Source: Ohtaekwangia kribbensis (GTDB taxonomy: Bacteria > Bacteroidota > Bacteroidia > Cytophagales > Cyclobacteriaceae). Taken from it: a stretch of DNA of 64,000 nt. Under the pieces are notes generated by a model. It had not been told where the DNA came from. It saw only the letters and a list, made by a program, of their open reading frames with translations, and did no database searches. The position numbers were made by a program, and so were the translations under genes. The stretch covers positions 2,046,001 to 2,110,000 of the forward strand of contig NZ_JBHTKA010000001.1 of the NCBI RefSeq assembly GCF_042676245.1, given 5' to 3'. The stretch's first letter is position 1. Every line of letters starts with the position of its first letter. Positions 17,201 through 24,974 of the stretch are shown in pieces.

Positions 17201-17773
17201 TGTACAGGTCACGGTGTACCGGGAGCCTTGTTGTCATTGATCGGATACTTCCTGCTGAACGATATCGTGCGAAGCCGTAAGATTACCGAGCCGGGCAAGA
17301 TACTCGACTTGCTGGACGAAGGTGTAACAACTACCCTGCGCCAGGACGAAGACTCCACTACGAAAGACGGTATGGACATCGCGTTGTGTAAGATCAACAT
17401 GGCTACACGCGAAGTAGAGTATGCCGGAGCACACCGCCCGCTATATATTATGAAGAGCGGTGCCATGGAAGAAGTGAAAGGTAATAAATTCCCGATTGGT
17501 GGTGGTATATTTAAGAACCAGACTAACTTTACCAATACCTACGTTAAGTTAAATGAAGGTGACTCCATCTACTTCAGTTCGGATGGTTTCCCGGATCAGT
17601 TTGGCGGACCGGAAGGGCGTAAGTTTGGACCGAAGCGCGTGCGTGATATCATTGAACGCGTTCATACATCGTCCATGAACGAAGCAGTAACTATATTTGA
17701 TCAGGAATGGGAAGGCTGGAGAGGCGACCACAAGCAGACGGATGACGTGTTGCTGATCGGGATAAAGTTTTAA
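14297..17773 (+). CDS. SiaA-like membrane PP2C (SpoIIE) phosphatase with HAMP, GAF and two PAS domains
   Basis: A 1158-residue sensor phosphatase. It has TM1 at 8-28, a periplasmic sensor at 30-320, TM2 at 321-343, HAMP at 343-400, GAF at 450-600, a coiled coil at 600-660 with RQNAEEMQATQEE (626-638), PAS1 at 660-775, PAS2 at 778-898 and SpoIIE-type PP2C at 915-1158. The metal residues are Asp951 (VVSGD), Asp968 (AAVDCTGHG), Asp1096 (SSDG) and Asp1149/1150. The periplasmic part holds an odd Gly/Ala/Pro-rich low-complexity run (82-120). With SiaB- and SiaC-like genes next door it would dephosphorylate the SiaC-like protein, as SiaA does in Pseudomonas. Pseudomonas SiaA lacks the GAF and PAS domains, so this is a heavily elaborated version. 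Confidence 0.82.
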   Translation: MKSINVSTKITILILAVSLVAVAAISFFSYDYHLKANQEKYSATLNALADNRAAYLNTYFDKAAMAVEVLKNSETIKKGDGAAAGGGGGMDMLAMMGAPDETAAPADSTTASAPTESASGGLNGFLEEQKYIFEVDDIIITSPTGAVVASTDPNVKGNFIDPDGITFERAKNDIHFTSVHRDKKNNYFSFVAGSVTTNSGSQQLIIVKLNLTNAYKILKNYHGLGQTGELLLGRVDPASKKIAIVSPLRGDTSSAIMLYNANEQFVKGFADAVEGRSIPTTGKDLNGNPILQTARKVGKNMALIAKMDLEEAHGDAKGLISTFTYAGLCIVALAIFLAMLFSRSLTRPLYAMRNTISLVAQGVLPENSEQTSSDEFGQMGTKVNELVHTLRGNAEFAKRIGEGKYDTAFKPASENDILGLSLIDMRNNLIENERRDKERNWIVRGVAEISEILRMHDSIDALGEDVIKFILEKIGAIQGAFYVVNDESTPAVIEMRASYAYNRKKYLKAKFKFAEGLVGQAAAEKDTVMRTEIPDDYVTITSGILGDQRPSCVLIVPLITNEEVYGVLEFAGFRKFDPSQVKFVQELSLILARTIFNIKVNERTRILLAESQEMSNELKEKQEVLRQNAEEMQATQEELQRSNQKLEEQIEEVNRTQKRMQLLLENASEVITIYEEDESIRYISPSVETILGYGQKEMIGKSDIDKVHPDYRDNFKDLFRKLTENPDEKVTTQYEYRTKDGSFIWIESTGTNFMSNAAIHGYILNSRDITERRRAEQEQRMRSKMQALSENSLDLITRLEGESISYINPVIEEYTGKQPAYFLNKKVKDAELDQSVLEGWLKVVEQVNATNQKADTEMDFPSEMGKRIMQVNAIPEFDESNKLESVLVVSHDITERKMIELEIQNKNKKITESINYAKRIQTAILPNSRVIGRALPDSFILYKPRDVVSGDFPWFVQIKEEIFIAAVDCTGHGVPGALLSLIGYFLLNDIVRSRKITEPGKILDLLDEGVTTTLRQDEDSTTKDGMDIALCKINMATREVEYAGAHRPLYIMKSGAMEEVKGNKFPIGGGIFKNQTNFTNTYVKLNEGDSIYFSSDGFPDQFGGPEGRKFGPKRVRDIIERVHTSSMNEAVTIFDQEWEGWRGDHKQTDDVLLIGIKF

Positions 17774-17790
17774 ACCAGTAAAAGACCGAA

Positions 17791-17813
17791 CCTCGCGCTT
17801 TGAAAAGCGAAGG
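17791..17813 (+). other. Stem-loop in the siaA-siaB spacer
   Basis: CGCTT and AAGCG pair around a 4-nt TGAA loop, with weak flanking CCT/AGG pairing, inside the 108-bp gap. There is no T-run, so RNA processing or partial attenuation is more likely than full termination. Confidence 0.3.
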
Positions 17814-17881
17814 TGGATTTTAAAATAAAATAAATTTTAACTTAGTGAATCTCAATCAATTTTAATCTAATCTTCTGACGC

Positions 17882-18430
17882 ATGAATTTTATTTATGACC
17901 TGCACCGCACCATGATGTCGCAGAAACTGATTCTGGTGTTTCAGGGTGATTTTACCCAGGAGAGCACCAAGTCTATACTGTCCATGGCCGAGCGAAACCT
18001 TGATTCTTCCGGCGAGGAATCGAGTATTAAGCGCAAGGTGTTCAATGTGATGGTTGAGGCGCTCCAGAACATTGTGAAACATAGCGATGAGTTGGTAGAC
18101 GGGCAGGTAAGAAGCCATGCCGCGATCTTTCTGATCGGCAAGGAGGCCAACCGTTATTCGATCATGACGGGTAACCCGATCCGCAAGGAAAATGTTGTCA
18201 AACTGAAAGGTGCACTCGACCGCATCAATGGCCTTGATAAAGATGGTTTGAAAGATCTTTACAAGGAGATCATCAAGAACACCACGATCTCTGATAAAGG
18301 TGGTGCCGGACTTGGCTTTGTAGACATGGCAAGAAAATCAGGTGAGAAGTTAGAGTTTGAGTTTCCTGAGATGAACGAAGAGTATTGCTTCTTTTGTCTG
18401 AAAGTAAATGTGCCGAGAGATAACGAATAA
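17882..18430 (+). CDS. SiaB-like protein kinase (DUF6272 type)
   Basis: A 182-residue soluble protein with a degenerate GHKL ATPase fold. The N-box-like segment FNVMVEALQNIVKHSD carries Glu59 and Asn63, and the glycine-rich lid is ISDKGGAGLGFVDMARKSG (about 136-154). SiaB of Pseudomonas phosphorylates SiaC on a threonine and opposes the phosphatase SiaA. Position between the PP2C protein and the SiaC-like gene supports the same role. It lies 31 bp before siaC. Anti-sigma kinases of the SpoIIAB/RsbW type are the main alternative, but the DUF1987 partner favours SiaB. Confidence 0.8.
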   Translation: MNFIYDLHRTMMSQKLILVFQGDFTQESTKSILSMAERNLDSSGEESSIKRKVFNVMVEALQNIVKHSDELVDGQVRSHAAIFLIGKEANRYSIMTGNPIRKENVVKLKGALDRINGLDKDGLKDLYKEIIKNTTISDKGGAGLGFVDMARKSGEKLEFEFPEMNEEYCFFCLKVNVPRDNE

Positions 18431-18461
18431 ATTGATTTAGAAATATAAATAGCTTTATACC

Positions 18462-18824
18462 ATGGAAATTTTGAATCTGGAAGGAACAGAAGACACACCG
18501 AAAATAATCCTCGATAAGAAAAACGGAATCTTTGAAATCTCCGGTCGTTCACTGCCTGAAGACTCTGCCGAGTTTTACCGCCCGGTATTGGAGTGGATTG
18601 AGAAATATAGCAGCGACTCAAACCCTTCTACTGAATTCGTTTTTAAACTGGAATACTTCAATACGGCATCGTCCAAACTTATACTGGATGTGTTGTCTGC
18701 ACTGGAAGACATTAAAGGCATGAAGATCCTGTGGTACTTTCATGAAGATGATGAAGACATGGAAGAGGCCGGTCAGGAGTTTTCAGAGCTGGTAGAAATA
18801 CCGTTCGAGTTTAAGACATACTAA
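18462..18824 (+). CDS. SiaC-like phosphoprotein (DUF1987)
   Basis: A 120-residue cytoplasmic protein of the SiaC family, related in fold to STAS anti-anti-sigma factors. The family motif EYFNTASSKLILD puts the phosphorylatable threonine at position 68, the same number as Thr68 of Pseudomonas SiaC. The N-terminal LEGTEDTPKIILD and the acidic segment HEDDEDMEEAG (94-104) are also typical. In Pseudomonas, unphosphorylated SiaC activates the diguanylate cyclase SiaD. No GGDEF gene is in this window, so the target here must be elsewhere or different. It is the last gene before a long terminator-like hairpin. Confidence 0.85.
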   Translation: MEILNLEGTEDTPKIILDKKNGIFEISGRSLPEDSAEFYRPVLEWIEKYSSDSNPSTEFVFKLEYFNTASSKLILDVLSALEDIKGMKILWYFHEDDEDMEEAGQEFSELVEIPFEFKTY

Positions 18825-18856
18825 TGTCGTTGAGGGGGTTAATCTCCTAAGGATGA

Positions 18857-18926
18857 ATCGGTTACCAGTCAACAAACGAACCCGGAAAGAGGTGTTCTGA
18901 AGGGACTGGTAGCCGATATTTTTTTA
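18857..18926 (+). terminator. Long terminator-like hairpin after the siaC-like gene
   Basis: A 14-bp stem, ATCGGTTACCAGTC (18857-18870) with GACTGGTAGCCGAT (18904-18917), one G-T wobble, followed by ATTTTTTTA. The 33-nt loop is unusually long and can form a small inner GAAC/GTTC helix. It ends the signalling operon and separates it from the ABC transporter. Confidence 0.65.
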
Positions 18927-18955
18927 TACCTTTATAAAATTGCTATATCTAACCT

Positions 18956-21900
18956 ATGAGTGAAGAAATACTCAAAGCCCTCACACAACTTTTTGCAATT
19001 ATAACAAAACAGGATGGCGGTGTTACAGAGCGCGAGCGTCTGTACGTCATCACCTTTTTCCAGACTGAACTAGACCAGGACTCCGTTAAAGAGTATCTGG
19101 ACCTCTACGATCAATTCTCCGGATACGGTAAAGCAGACGATGATGAAGACGGAAAGAAGAAACTCACTTCTGTAAAAGACTCTGTTAAGACACTTGGTAT
19201 CTGTAAGAAGATCAACAAAACCCTTACTCAGAAACAGAAGGTCGTTGTATTAATAAAATTGCTGGAGCTGGTAAGTACCGATAAAAACTTTAGTCCGCAA
19301 CGGATGGAGATCATCAACACCGTCTCCACCGTATTTAATATAATCCAGGGAGAATACGATCTCATTGAAAGCTTTATACGCTCGGAAGATTCTTCATCCC
19401 TGAATTTTGCTGATATACTTCTTCTCAACTCTAATCACAAGGCAGAAGAAGGTAAACTATATAAACACGTACACGGCCATATACAGGGTAACCTGATCTT
19501 TATGCGCGTGCAGAGTGTTGAAATGTATTTCACAAAATACCTGGGCGAAGAGCTGAATATACTCAACGGTTTTACCATGCAACCGAACCGGGTATATCTT
19601 TTCTCGCATGGTAGCACCATTAAGACACAAGCCGGTGATGCACTATATTATAGCGACCTTGTTGCCAACTACAACGAGGAGTTAAAAACCACCAAGCTTT
19701 CCTTCAACGCTATTATCGATGAATTAAAATTCCCGAATGGCGCTATCGGTCTGCGTAACGTGTTGATCGCTGAAGGCCCCGGAAAACTGATCGGTATAAT
19801 GGGTGCCAGTGGTGCCGGTAAAACTACGTTGCTGAACGTAATGGCCGGATTGGTAGAGCCCTCCAAAGGACAAATACTGATCAACGGTTTCGATATACAT
19901 ACGCAGAAAGATAAGATACACGGTGTTATCGGCTATGTATCGCAGGACGATCTGTTGATTGAAGAGCTTACGGTTTACGAAAATTTATACTATAACGCGA
20001 AGCTTTGCTTTGCTCACTTTACCGAAGAGCAACTACACACGCGCGTGATGGAGGTACTTGAGAACCTCGGCCTTGATCAACGCAAAGACCTTCGTGTAGG
20101 GAACCCGTTGGACAAGACCATCAGCGGTGGACAACGTAAACGCCTGAACATTGCATTGGAGTTGATACGCGAGCCTGCTATACTTTTCCTCGATGAACCT
20201 ACATCGGGACTTTCTTCGCGCGACTCTGAAAACGTAATTGACTTACTGAAAGAATTATCCTTCAAGGGTAAACTTATATTCGTGGTTATTCACCAGCCAT
20301 CATCCGATATCTACAAGATGTTTGACAAGATGGTGATTATGGATACCGGTGGATACCCTGCATACTACGGTCCTCCGGTAGAAGCAGTAACCTACTTTAA
20401 GAAATCAACCCACCAGGTTGACAGTAACCGCGGACAGTGTGAGACATGTGGTAACGTTAACCCGGAGCAGATCTTCAACATCATTGAAGCGAAGGTGGTT
20501 GATGAATACGGTCAGCCTACTAGCAAGCGTAAGATCACTCCTCCACAATGGTATGACTTGTACAAAGAGCGTTTTAAAATAACCAGGGTAGAGGACATTA
20601 AAGAAGAACCTCCACATTCGCTTACGCTCCCGACTCGCATCAAGCAAACTATAATTTTTGCTACGCGCGATACACTCGCCAAACTCAGCAACAAGCAATA
20701 CCTGCTTATTAACCTGCTGGAAGCTCCGTTGCTCGCGTTGATCCTGGCGTTCATCATCAAGTATAAAAGTGCACCGGGCGGCAGAGAGTATATATTCCGC
20801 TTCAACGAGAATTTCCCTGCCTTTATGCTCATGAGTATAATTGTAGCGTTGTTCATGGGCCTTACAGTGAGTGCCGAAGAGATCATCCGTGATCGGAAGA
20901 TACTTCGCAGAGAATCATTCCTCAATTTAAGTTGGAACAGTTATCTCATGTCGAAGCTTGTTATACTCTTTACACTTTCGGCTATACAAACCTTTACGTT
21001 TGTATTGATCGGTAACCTGATCCTTGAAATCGAGTGGAGCATGCTTCTCCCCTTCTGGCTCGTGTTGTTTACTACATCATGTTTCGCCAGTGTGCTCGGA
21101 CTTAACATTTCATCAGCATTCAACTCGGCTGTAACGGTATATGTAATGATACCATTGCTGCTGATTCCACAAATGATACTAAGCGGTCTGCTCTTCAACT
21201 TTGATAAGCTGAACGATCTGATCAGTACCAAAGGCAAAGTTCCTGTGGTAGCCGATATGATGGCTTCACGCTGGGCGTATGAAGCGATGGCGGTATATCA
21301 TTTCAAGAACAACTCGTATGAAGAGCCATTCTATGATGATGACAGACTTGAAGCATTATCGGATTTCCACTCTTCATTCCTGGTGGATGAATTGGACAAG
21401 AAGCGGAGATTCATTTCTGAAAACATCAATGAGAAGAATGACTCCGTGAGACTCATCATGCAAAAAGATTTATATGTTATACAGTCTACTTTGCAGGATG
21501 ACTTTTTCAAGAAAGGACTGGAGAAAGAACTTGCTGCCCCGTGGACACTGAAAGATTTTACACCTGCTTTTAACAAAAAACTTGAAGAGTTTTTTGCAGC
21601 CTATAAAACGTTCTATCAGGGAACGTATAACAAAGCAGTAGCGAAGCGCGAAGCCAAGTTTGCTACGATCGAAAAAGCCGGCAAGAACATCAATCAGTTG
21701 AAGGATGCATACTACAACGAGAGTCTCGCTGACCTTGTAAAGAACGTTACGGAAAAGGAACGCATCATCGAATACAATGGTGAGCTGATCCAGCAGATCA
21801 ATCCTATTTTCCTTGACCCCAAACCAGAAGGACTATTGAATTACCGGACGCCATTCTTTGCACCGGTGAAAAAAATATTCGGCACATCCATTAGTACGTA

Positions 21901-22039
21901 TACCTTCGATATACTGGTGATCTGGTTAATGACCGTCATCCTGTATGTCACTTTATATTTCGAATTGTTACGCAAACTGATTAACTCTTTTGACAAGGTT
22001 TCCGGCAAGATGAAAGGAACTTCACAGAAAAAGAATTAA
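18956..22039 (+). CDS. TerB-ABC-ABCG half-transporter fusion
   Basis: A 1027-residue protein. An acidic TerB-like helical region at about 1-145 and a linker (150-255) precede an ABCG/White-type ATPase at 255-480. This has Walker A GASGAGKTT (283-291), signature SGGQRKR (390-396), Walker B AILFLDEPTSG (408-418) and switch His446. A CETC pair (495-498) follows. The ABC-2 membrane domain starts at about 580 and is split by a large charged, coiled soluble insert (about 785-965) before the last TM helix near 980-1005. Substrate unknown. It starts 31 bp after the terminator-like hairpin of the SiaC-like gene. The downstream lipoprotein has its own promoter. Confidence 0.78.
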   Translation: MSEEILKALTQLFAIITKQDGGVTERERLYVITFFQTELDQDSVKEYLDLYDQFSGYGKADDDEDGKKKLTSVKDSVKTLGICKKINKTLTQKQKVVVLIKLLELVSTDKNFSPQRMEIINTVSTVFNIIQGEYDLIESFIRSEDSSSLNFADILLLNSNHKAEEGKLYKHVHGHIQGNLIFMRVQSVEMYFTKYLGEELNILNGFTMQPNRVYLFSHGSTIKTQAGDALYYSDLVANYNEELKTTKLSFNAIIDELKFPNGAIGLRNVLIAEGPGKLIGIMGASGAGKTTLLNVMAGLVEPSKGQILINGFDIHTQKDKIHGVIGYVSQDDLLIEELTVYENLYYNAKLCFAHFTEEQLHTRVMEVLENLGLDQRKDLRVGNPLDKTISGGQRKRLNIALELIREPAILFLDEPTSGLSSRDSENVIDLLKELSFKGKLIFVVIHQPSSDIYKMFDKMVIMDTGGYPAYYGPPVEAVTYFKKSTHQVDSNRGQCETCGNVNPEQIFNIIEAKVVDEYGQPTSKRKITPPQWYDLYKERFKITRVEDIKEEPPHSLTLPTRIKQTIIFATRDTLAKLSNKQYLLINLLEAPLLALILAFIIKYKSAPGGREYIFRFNENFPAFMLMSIIVALFMGLTVSAEEIIRDRKILRRESFLNLSWNSYLMSKLVILFTLSAIQTFTFVLIGNLILEIEWSMLLPFWLVLFTTSCFASVLGLNISSAFNSAVTVYVMIPLLLIPQMILSGLLFNFDKLNDLISTKGKVPVVADMMASRWAYEAMAVYHFKNNSYEEPFYDDDRLEALSDFHSSFLVDELDKKRRFISENINEKNDSVRLIMQKDLYVIQSTLQDDFFKKGLEKELAAPWTLKDFTPAFNKKLEEFFAAYKTFYQGTYNKAVAKREAKFATIEKAGKNINQLKDAYYNESLADLVKNVTEKERIIEYNGELIQQINPIFLDPKPEGLLNYRTPFFAPVKKIFGTSISTYTFDILVIWLMTVILYVTLYFELLRKLINSFDKVSGKMKGTSQKKN

Positions 22040-22053
22040 AGCAACAACGTAAC

Positions 22054-22086
22054 TTTTTGGCGCGGAATGCTTAATTTTTAACTTTG
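22054..22086 (+). promoter_or_regulatory. Bacteroidota promoter of the lipoprotein gene
   Basis: The -33 element TTTTTG ends at 22059, a 19-nt spacer follows, and the -7 element TAACTTTG is at 22079-22086. This is the best consensus fit in the window, giving a leader of about 15-20 nt. Confidence 0.75.
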
Positions 22087-22107
22087 TAACTGTATAATTT
22101 TATATTT

Positions 22108-23013
22108 ATGAGAATACTACTTATCGGGTTGATCCTGGCACTCTTTACAGTCGCTGGATGCGGTAAGAAAACGGATGAGCCCATTTTCACGGAAGACAAG
22201 CCGGACACGACCGCCACTGCAGAGGAAACACCTATTTCGAAAGAAGTTATTGGTGACATTCTCCAACAGATACCCAGCCCGTTGGAAATTTCAGTATTGC
22301 TGAAAGAATCAGGTAAAACGTATAACCCTGCTTTTCTGAACTCAGCAGATAATGCATCCAAGTATAACACCAACTATAAGAAAGCTCTTAATCTTGGTAT
22401 ATATGGTACTGACCTTGGCTATACCAACATCTATGAGCAGAGTAAAGATGGAGCAAAATATATGACCTCCATTAAAGGGCTGGCGGATGGATTAAGCATC
22501 GGACAGTTTTTTGATATTGAAACTATCGCCAGGTTAGCTACCAACAGCAAAAACCTCGATTCACTTTTGCTCATCACTACACAGAACTTCAACACGATCA
22601 ATAGCTATCTGCAAACACAGGATCGTGCAAACCTCAGCGTATTGTTCCTTACCGGTGGATGGTTGGAAGCGCTTCACATTACTTGTGGTGTGGCATCTGC
22701 TAATCCAGGTAACCAGCAACTGAAAGAAACAATCGGTGAGCAGAAAATCATTCTTGAAAACATTATGCTGCTTCTCTCCTTCTATAAAGACACTGACCAG
22801 AATATGGCATCATTGTTGAAAGACATGGAAGAGTTGAAGAAGATATACGACAAAGTAAAGATTACTTATACCTATAAAGAATCTACTTTTGAAGTTGTTG
22901 ACGGTGTAATGGTAATTAAAGACAACAGTACTAGTACCATTGAAATAACACCGGAAGACATCGCCAGCATCAGCGCTGCAACATCTTCTATCAGAAACAA
23001 GATAATAGCATAA
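22108..23013 (+). CDS. Lipoprotein of unknown function
   Basis: A 301-residue lipoprotein: signal peptide with lipobox VAGC (Cys18), then a Lys/Asp-rich tether GKKTDEPIF. The mature part is largely alpha-helical (about 70-230), with helical blocks such as NYKKALNLGIYGTDLGYTNIYEQ, GLADGLSIGQFFDIETIARLATN and LKETIGEQKIILENIMLLL. A beta-rich tail (260-285, TFEVVDGVMVIKDNSTSTIEI) ends the chain. I do not recognise a named domain. It lies 68 bp after the TerB-ABCG gene in the same direction and could be its extracytoplasmic partner. It has its own promoter, so it can be expressed independently. Confidence 0.75.
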   Translation: MRILLIGLILALFTVAGCGKKTDEPIFTEDKPDTTATAEETPISKEVIGDILQQIPSPLEISVLLKESGKTYNPAFLNSADNASKYNTNYKKALNLGIYGTDLGYTNIYEQSKDGAKYMTSIKGLADGLSIGQFFDIETIARLATNSKNLDSLLLITTQNFNTINSYLQTQDRANLSVLFLTGGWLEALHITCGVASANPGNQQLKETIGEQKIILENIMLLLSFYKDTDQNMASLLKDMEELKKIYDKVKITYTYKESTFEVVDGVMVIKDNSTSTIEITPEDIASISAATSSIRNKIIA

Positions 23014-23040
23014 TAAGCCAAGTATAATTTTATTTGCACT

Positions 23041-23460
23041 ATGAAAAAGTTAATACTCATTGCTCTATCCGTATGCGTTCTAAGCACGTTAGATGTTATC
23101 GGACAGTGCAACTCTGAAGCTATGAGCAACCAGTGTATCCCTAAGCTGGCAGCGGGCTTCAATTTTTTGAAAAGCTATAAAATTGAAAAGGGAGGAAAAG
23201 ATTTCGTTGAGTATTCTTATGTGTTCACCAAAGGCACACAGTATATGATCAACATCTGCGCACCAAAAGAACCAACGGATGGTATCGTGGTGAGCCTCTT
23301 TGATTCAAACCGTAACAAAGTTGCTACCAGCAAAGTAAACGGCCAGTTTATCTCTGCTATAGCATACCCTTGCAACACCACCGGTATATACTATATCCAG
23401 TATACGTTTGATGGTTCCTCTTCATATTGCGGAGGTAGCGCACTTGGTTTTAAACGATAA
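23041..23460 (+). CDS. Small secreted protein of unknown function
   Basis: A 139-residue protein with a signal peptide at 1-21 (MKKLILIALSVCVLSTLDVI, cleavage near GQ). The mature domain has four or five cysteines (CNSEAMSNQC, INICAP, AYPCN, YCGG) and beta-rich segments (YVFTKGTQYMINIC, GIVVSLFDSNRN, TGIYYIQYTFDG). This layout resembles small pre-peptidase C-like or jelly-roll domains that carry disulfides, but the similarity is loose. It lies 27 bp after the lipoprotein gene, so the two are probably cotranscribed, and it ends at a strong terminator. Confidence 0.7.
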   Translation: MKKLILIALSVCVLSTLDVIGQCNSEAMSNQCIPKLAAGFNFLKSYKIEKGGKDFVEYSYVFTKGTQYMINICAPKEPTDGIVVSLFDSNRNKVATSKVNGQFISAIAYPCNTTGIYYIQYTFDGSSSYCGGSALGFKR

Positions 23461-23483
23461 GATTTAACTGATCTTCGTCATAG

Positions 23484-23515
23484 AAAAAGCCTTCCCCCCG
23501 CGGGAAGGCTTTTTT
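23484..23515 (+). terminator. Strong terminator after the secreted-protein gene
   Basis: A perfect 13-bp stem, AAAAAGCCTTCCC with GGGAAGGCTTTTT, with a 5-nt loop and trailing Ts. It closes the lipoprotein/secreted-protein unit. Confidence 0.92.
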
Positions 23516-23533
23516 ATTTATACCTTTCGTAAC

Positions 23534-24190
23534 ATGGAACAGCAAGAACTCTCTTTCAACTGTAGCGCACGTTACTATAAACTGGGAGCGGTAACACCGG
23601 CTACACGCCAGGTATGGTTTGTACTGCACGGCTACGGGCAACTAGCGCAGTATTTCATTCAGAAATTCAAAGCATTGGAAGCGCACAACGTATGCGTTAT
23701 TGCCCCGGAGGCACTATCGCGTTTTTACCTGGAAGATGTAACATCACGCATGCAAAGCGGCAACAATCGCGTAGGCGCAACCTGGATGACGAAGGAAAAC
23801 AGGCTGATGGATATCGACAATTATATAGCATACCTCGATGCACTCTATCATAAAGAAATTCCTGCTGGTATAAATATACCCGTTACCATGCTGGGGTTTT
23901 CACAAGGATCGGCAACAGTTTCCCGATGGGTGACACATGGCAACGTAAACTTTCAACGACTCATCCTGTGGGCCGGTATATTTCCACCCGACATGAATTT
24001 CAAGGAAAGTGAATCTATATTAAAAGATAAGGAGACATACCTGGTATACGGAAAATCTGACCCGTTTATAAATGACACCCGTTTTGCTGAAATGAAATCC
24101 GTTTCATCAACGCTGGGCATTGAGCCAACCCTGATTGAATTTGAAGGCAAGCACGATATCGACACTCCCACCCTGTTGAAGTTTATATAA
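23534..24190 (+). CDS. Alpha/beta hydrolase (phospholipase/carboxylesterase-like)
   Basis: A 218-residue cytoplasmic serine hydrolase with no signal peptide. The oxyanion strand is VWFVLHGYGQ (27-36), the nucleophile elbow is LGFSQGSA, the catalytic Asp is in YGKSDPFI and the catalytic His is in FEGKHDI near the C-terminus. Order and spacing fit the carboxylesterase type II/YpfH group, which hydrolyse small esters or acyl groups. A TACCTTTC element 3 bp after the preceding terminator may be its -7 box. It is convergent with the SDR gene, with only 15 bp between the stops and no clear terminator. Confidence 0.82.
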   Translation: MEQQELSFNCSARYYKLGAVTPATRQVWFVLHGYGQLAQYFIQKFKALEAHNVCVIAPEALSRFYLEDVTSRMQSGNNRVGATWMTKENRLMDIDNYIAYLDALYHKEIPAGINIPVTMLGFSQGSATVSRWVTHGNVNFQRLILWAGIFPPDMNFKESESILKDKETYLVYGKSDPFINDTRFAEMKSVSSTLGIEPTLIEFEGKHDIDTPTLLKFI

Positions 24191-24205
24191 TATATCCAGT
24201 AAGAA

Positions 24206-24961
24206 TCAGTTTCGCTTCACCACGGTACTGCTCGCCTGTGCTGTTGGGAAAACGGTGATATCCGCAAGCTGAACATGAGGAGGAGCCTGCAATACATATA
24301 AGATTATATCGGCTATATCTTTACCTGTAAGCGGTATGAGTCCTTTATAGGTCAAATCAGCTTTCTCTTTATCGCCTTTAAATCGAACAACTGAGAACTC
24401 GGTCTCGACCATGCCGGGATTTATCGAAGTAACTTTTATACCAAATGCATTCAAGTCGATACGCATACCGCGCGTGAGTGCATCTACAGCAAATTTACTG
24501 GCACAGTATACATTGCCGTTCGGGTATACTTCTTTGCCTGCTATAGAACCAAGATTAATAATATGACCTGACTTCCGCTCAGTCATTACCGGCAATACAG
24601 CCTTTGATACATAGAGAAGTCCTTTGACGTTGATATCGATCATGGCGTCCCAATCTTCAATGCTTCCATTTTGAATAGGATCCAGACCATGCGCATTACC
24701 GGCATTATTCACCAGTACATCTATTCCCTTCCAGGCATCCGGTAACGATGCTATAGCATTGGCAACAGATTGCTGGTTGCGTACATCAAATGAAAGCGTA
24801 GTGGTGGATGTCAACTTACCCAGTTCAGTCTGAAGTTTATCCAGTCGATCCTGCCTGCGGCCACAGAGTATCAGGTTAAAGTTATTCGCGGCCAATAGCC
24901 TTGCTGTGGCTTCACCAATGCCGGATGTAGCTCCGGTGATCAAAGCAATTCGTTTTTGCAT
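24206..24961 (-). CDS. Short-chain dehydrogenase/reductase (YdfG-like)
   Basis: A 251-residue classical SDR. The cofactor motif is ITGATSGIGEATARLL (7-22), an Arg-Arg pair follows strand 2 (CGRRQDRL, suggesting NADP), the NNAG motif is VLVNNAGNAHGLDP, the catalytic Ser is in NLGSIAG and the YxxxK pair is in VYCASKFAVD. Sequence style is closest to the 3-hydroxy acid/serine dehydrogenase (YdfG) group, which oxidises L-allo-threonine, serine or 3-hydroxypropionate; true substrate unknown. It lies 13 bp downstream of porT on the minus strand and may be the last gene of a ubiE-porT-SDR transcript. Confidence 0.88.
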   Translation of the reverse strand: MQKRIALITGATSGIGEATARLLAANNFNLILCGRRQDRLDKLQTELGKLTSTTTLSFDVRNQQSVANAIASLPDAWKGIDVLVNNAGNAHGLDPIQNGSIEDWDAMIDINVKGLLYVSKAVLPVMTERKSGHIINLGSIAGKEVYPNGNVYCASKFAVDALTRGMRIDLNAFGIKVTSINPGMVETEFSVVRFKGDKEKADLTYKGLIPLTGKDIADIILYVLQAPPHVQLADITVFPTAQASSTVVKRN

Positions 24962-24974
24962 ATACTATATATAC

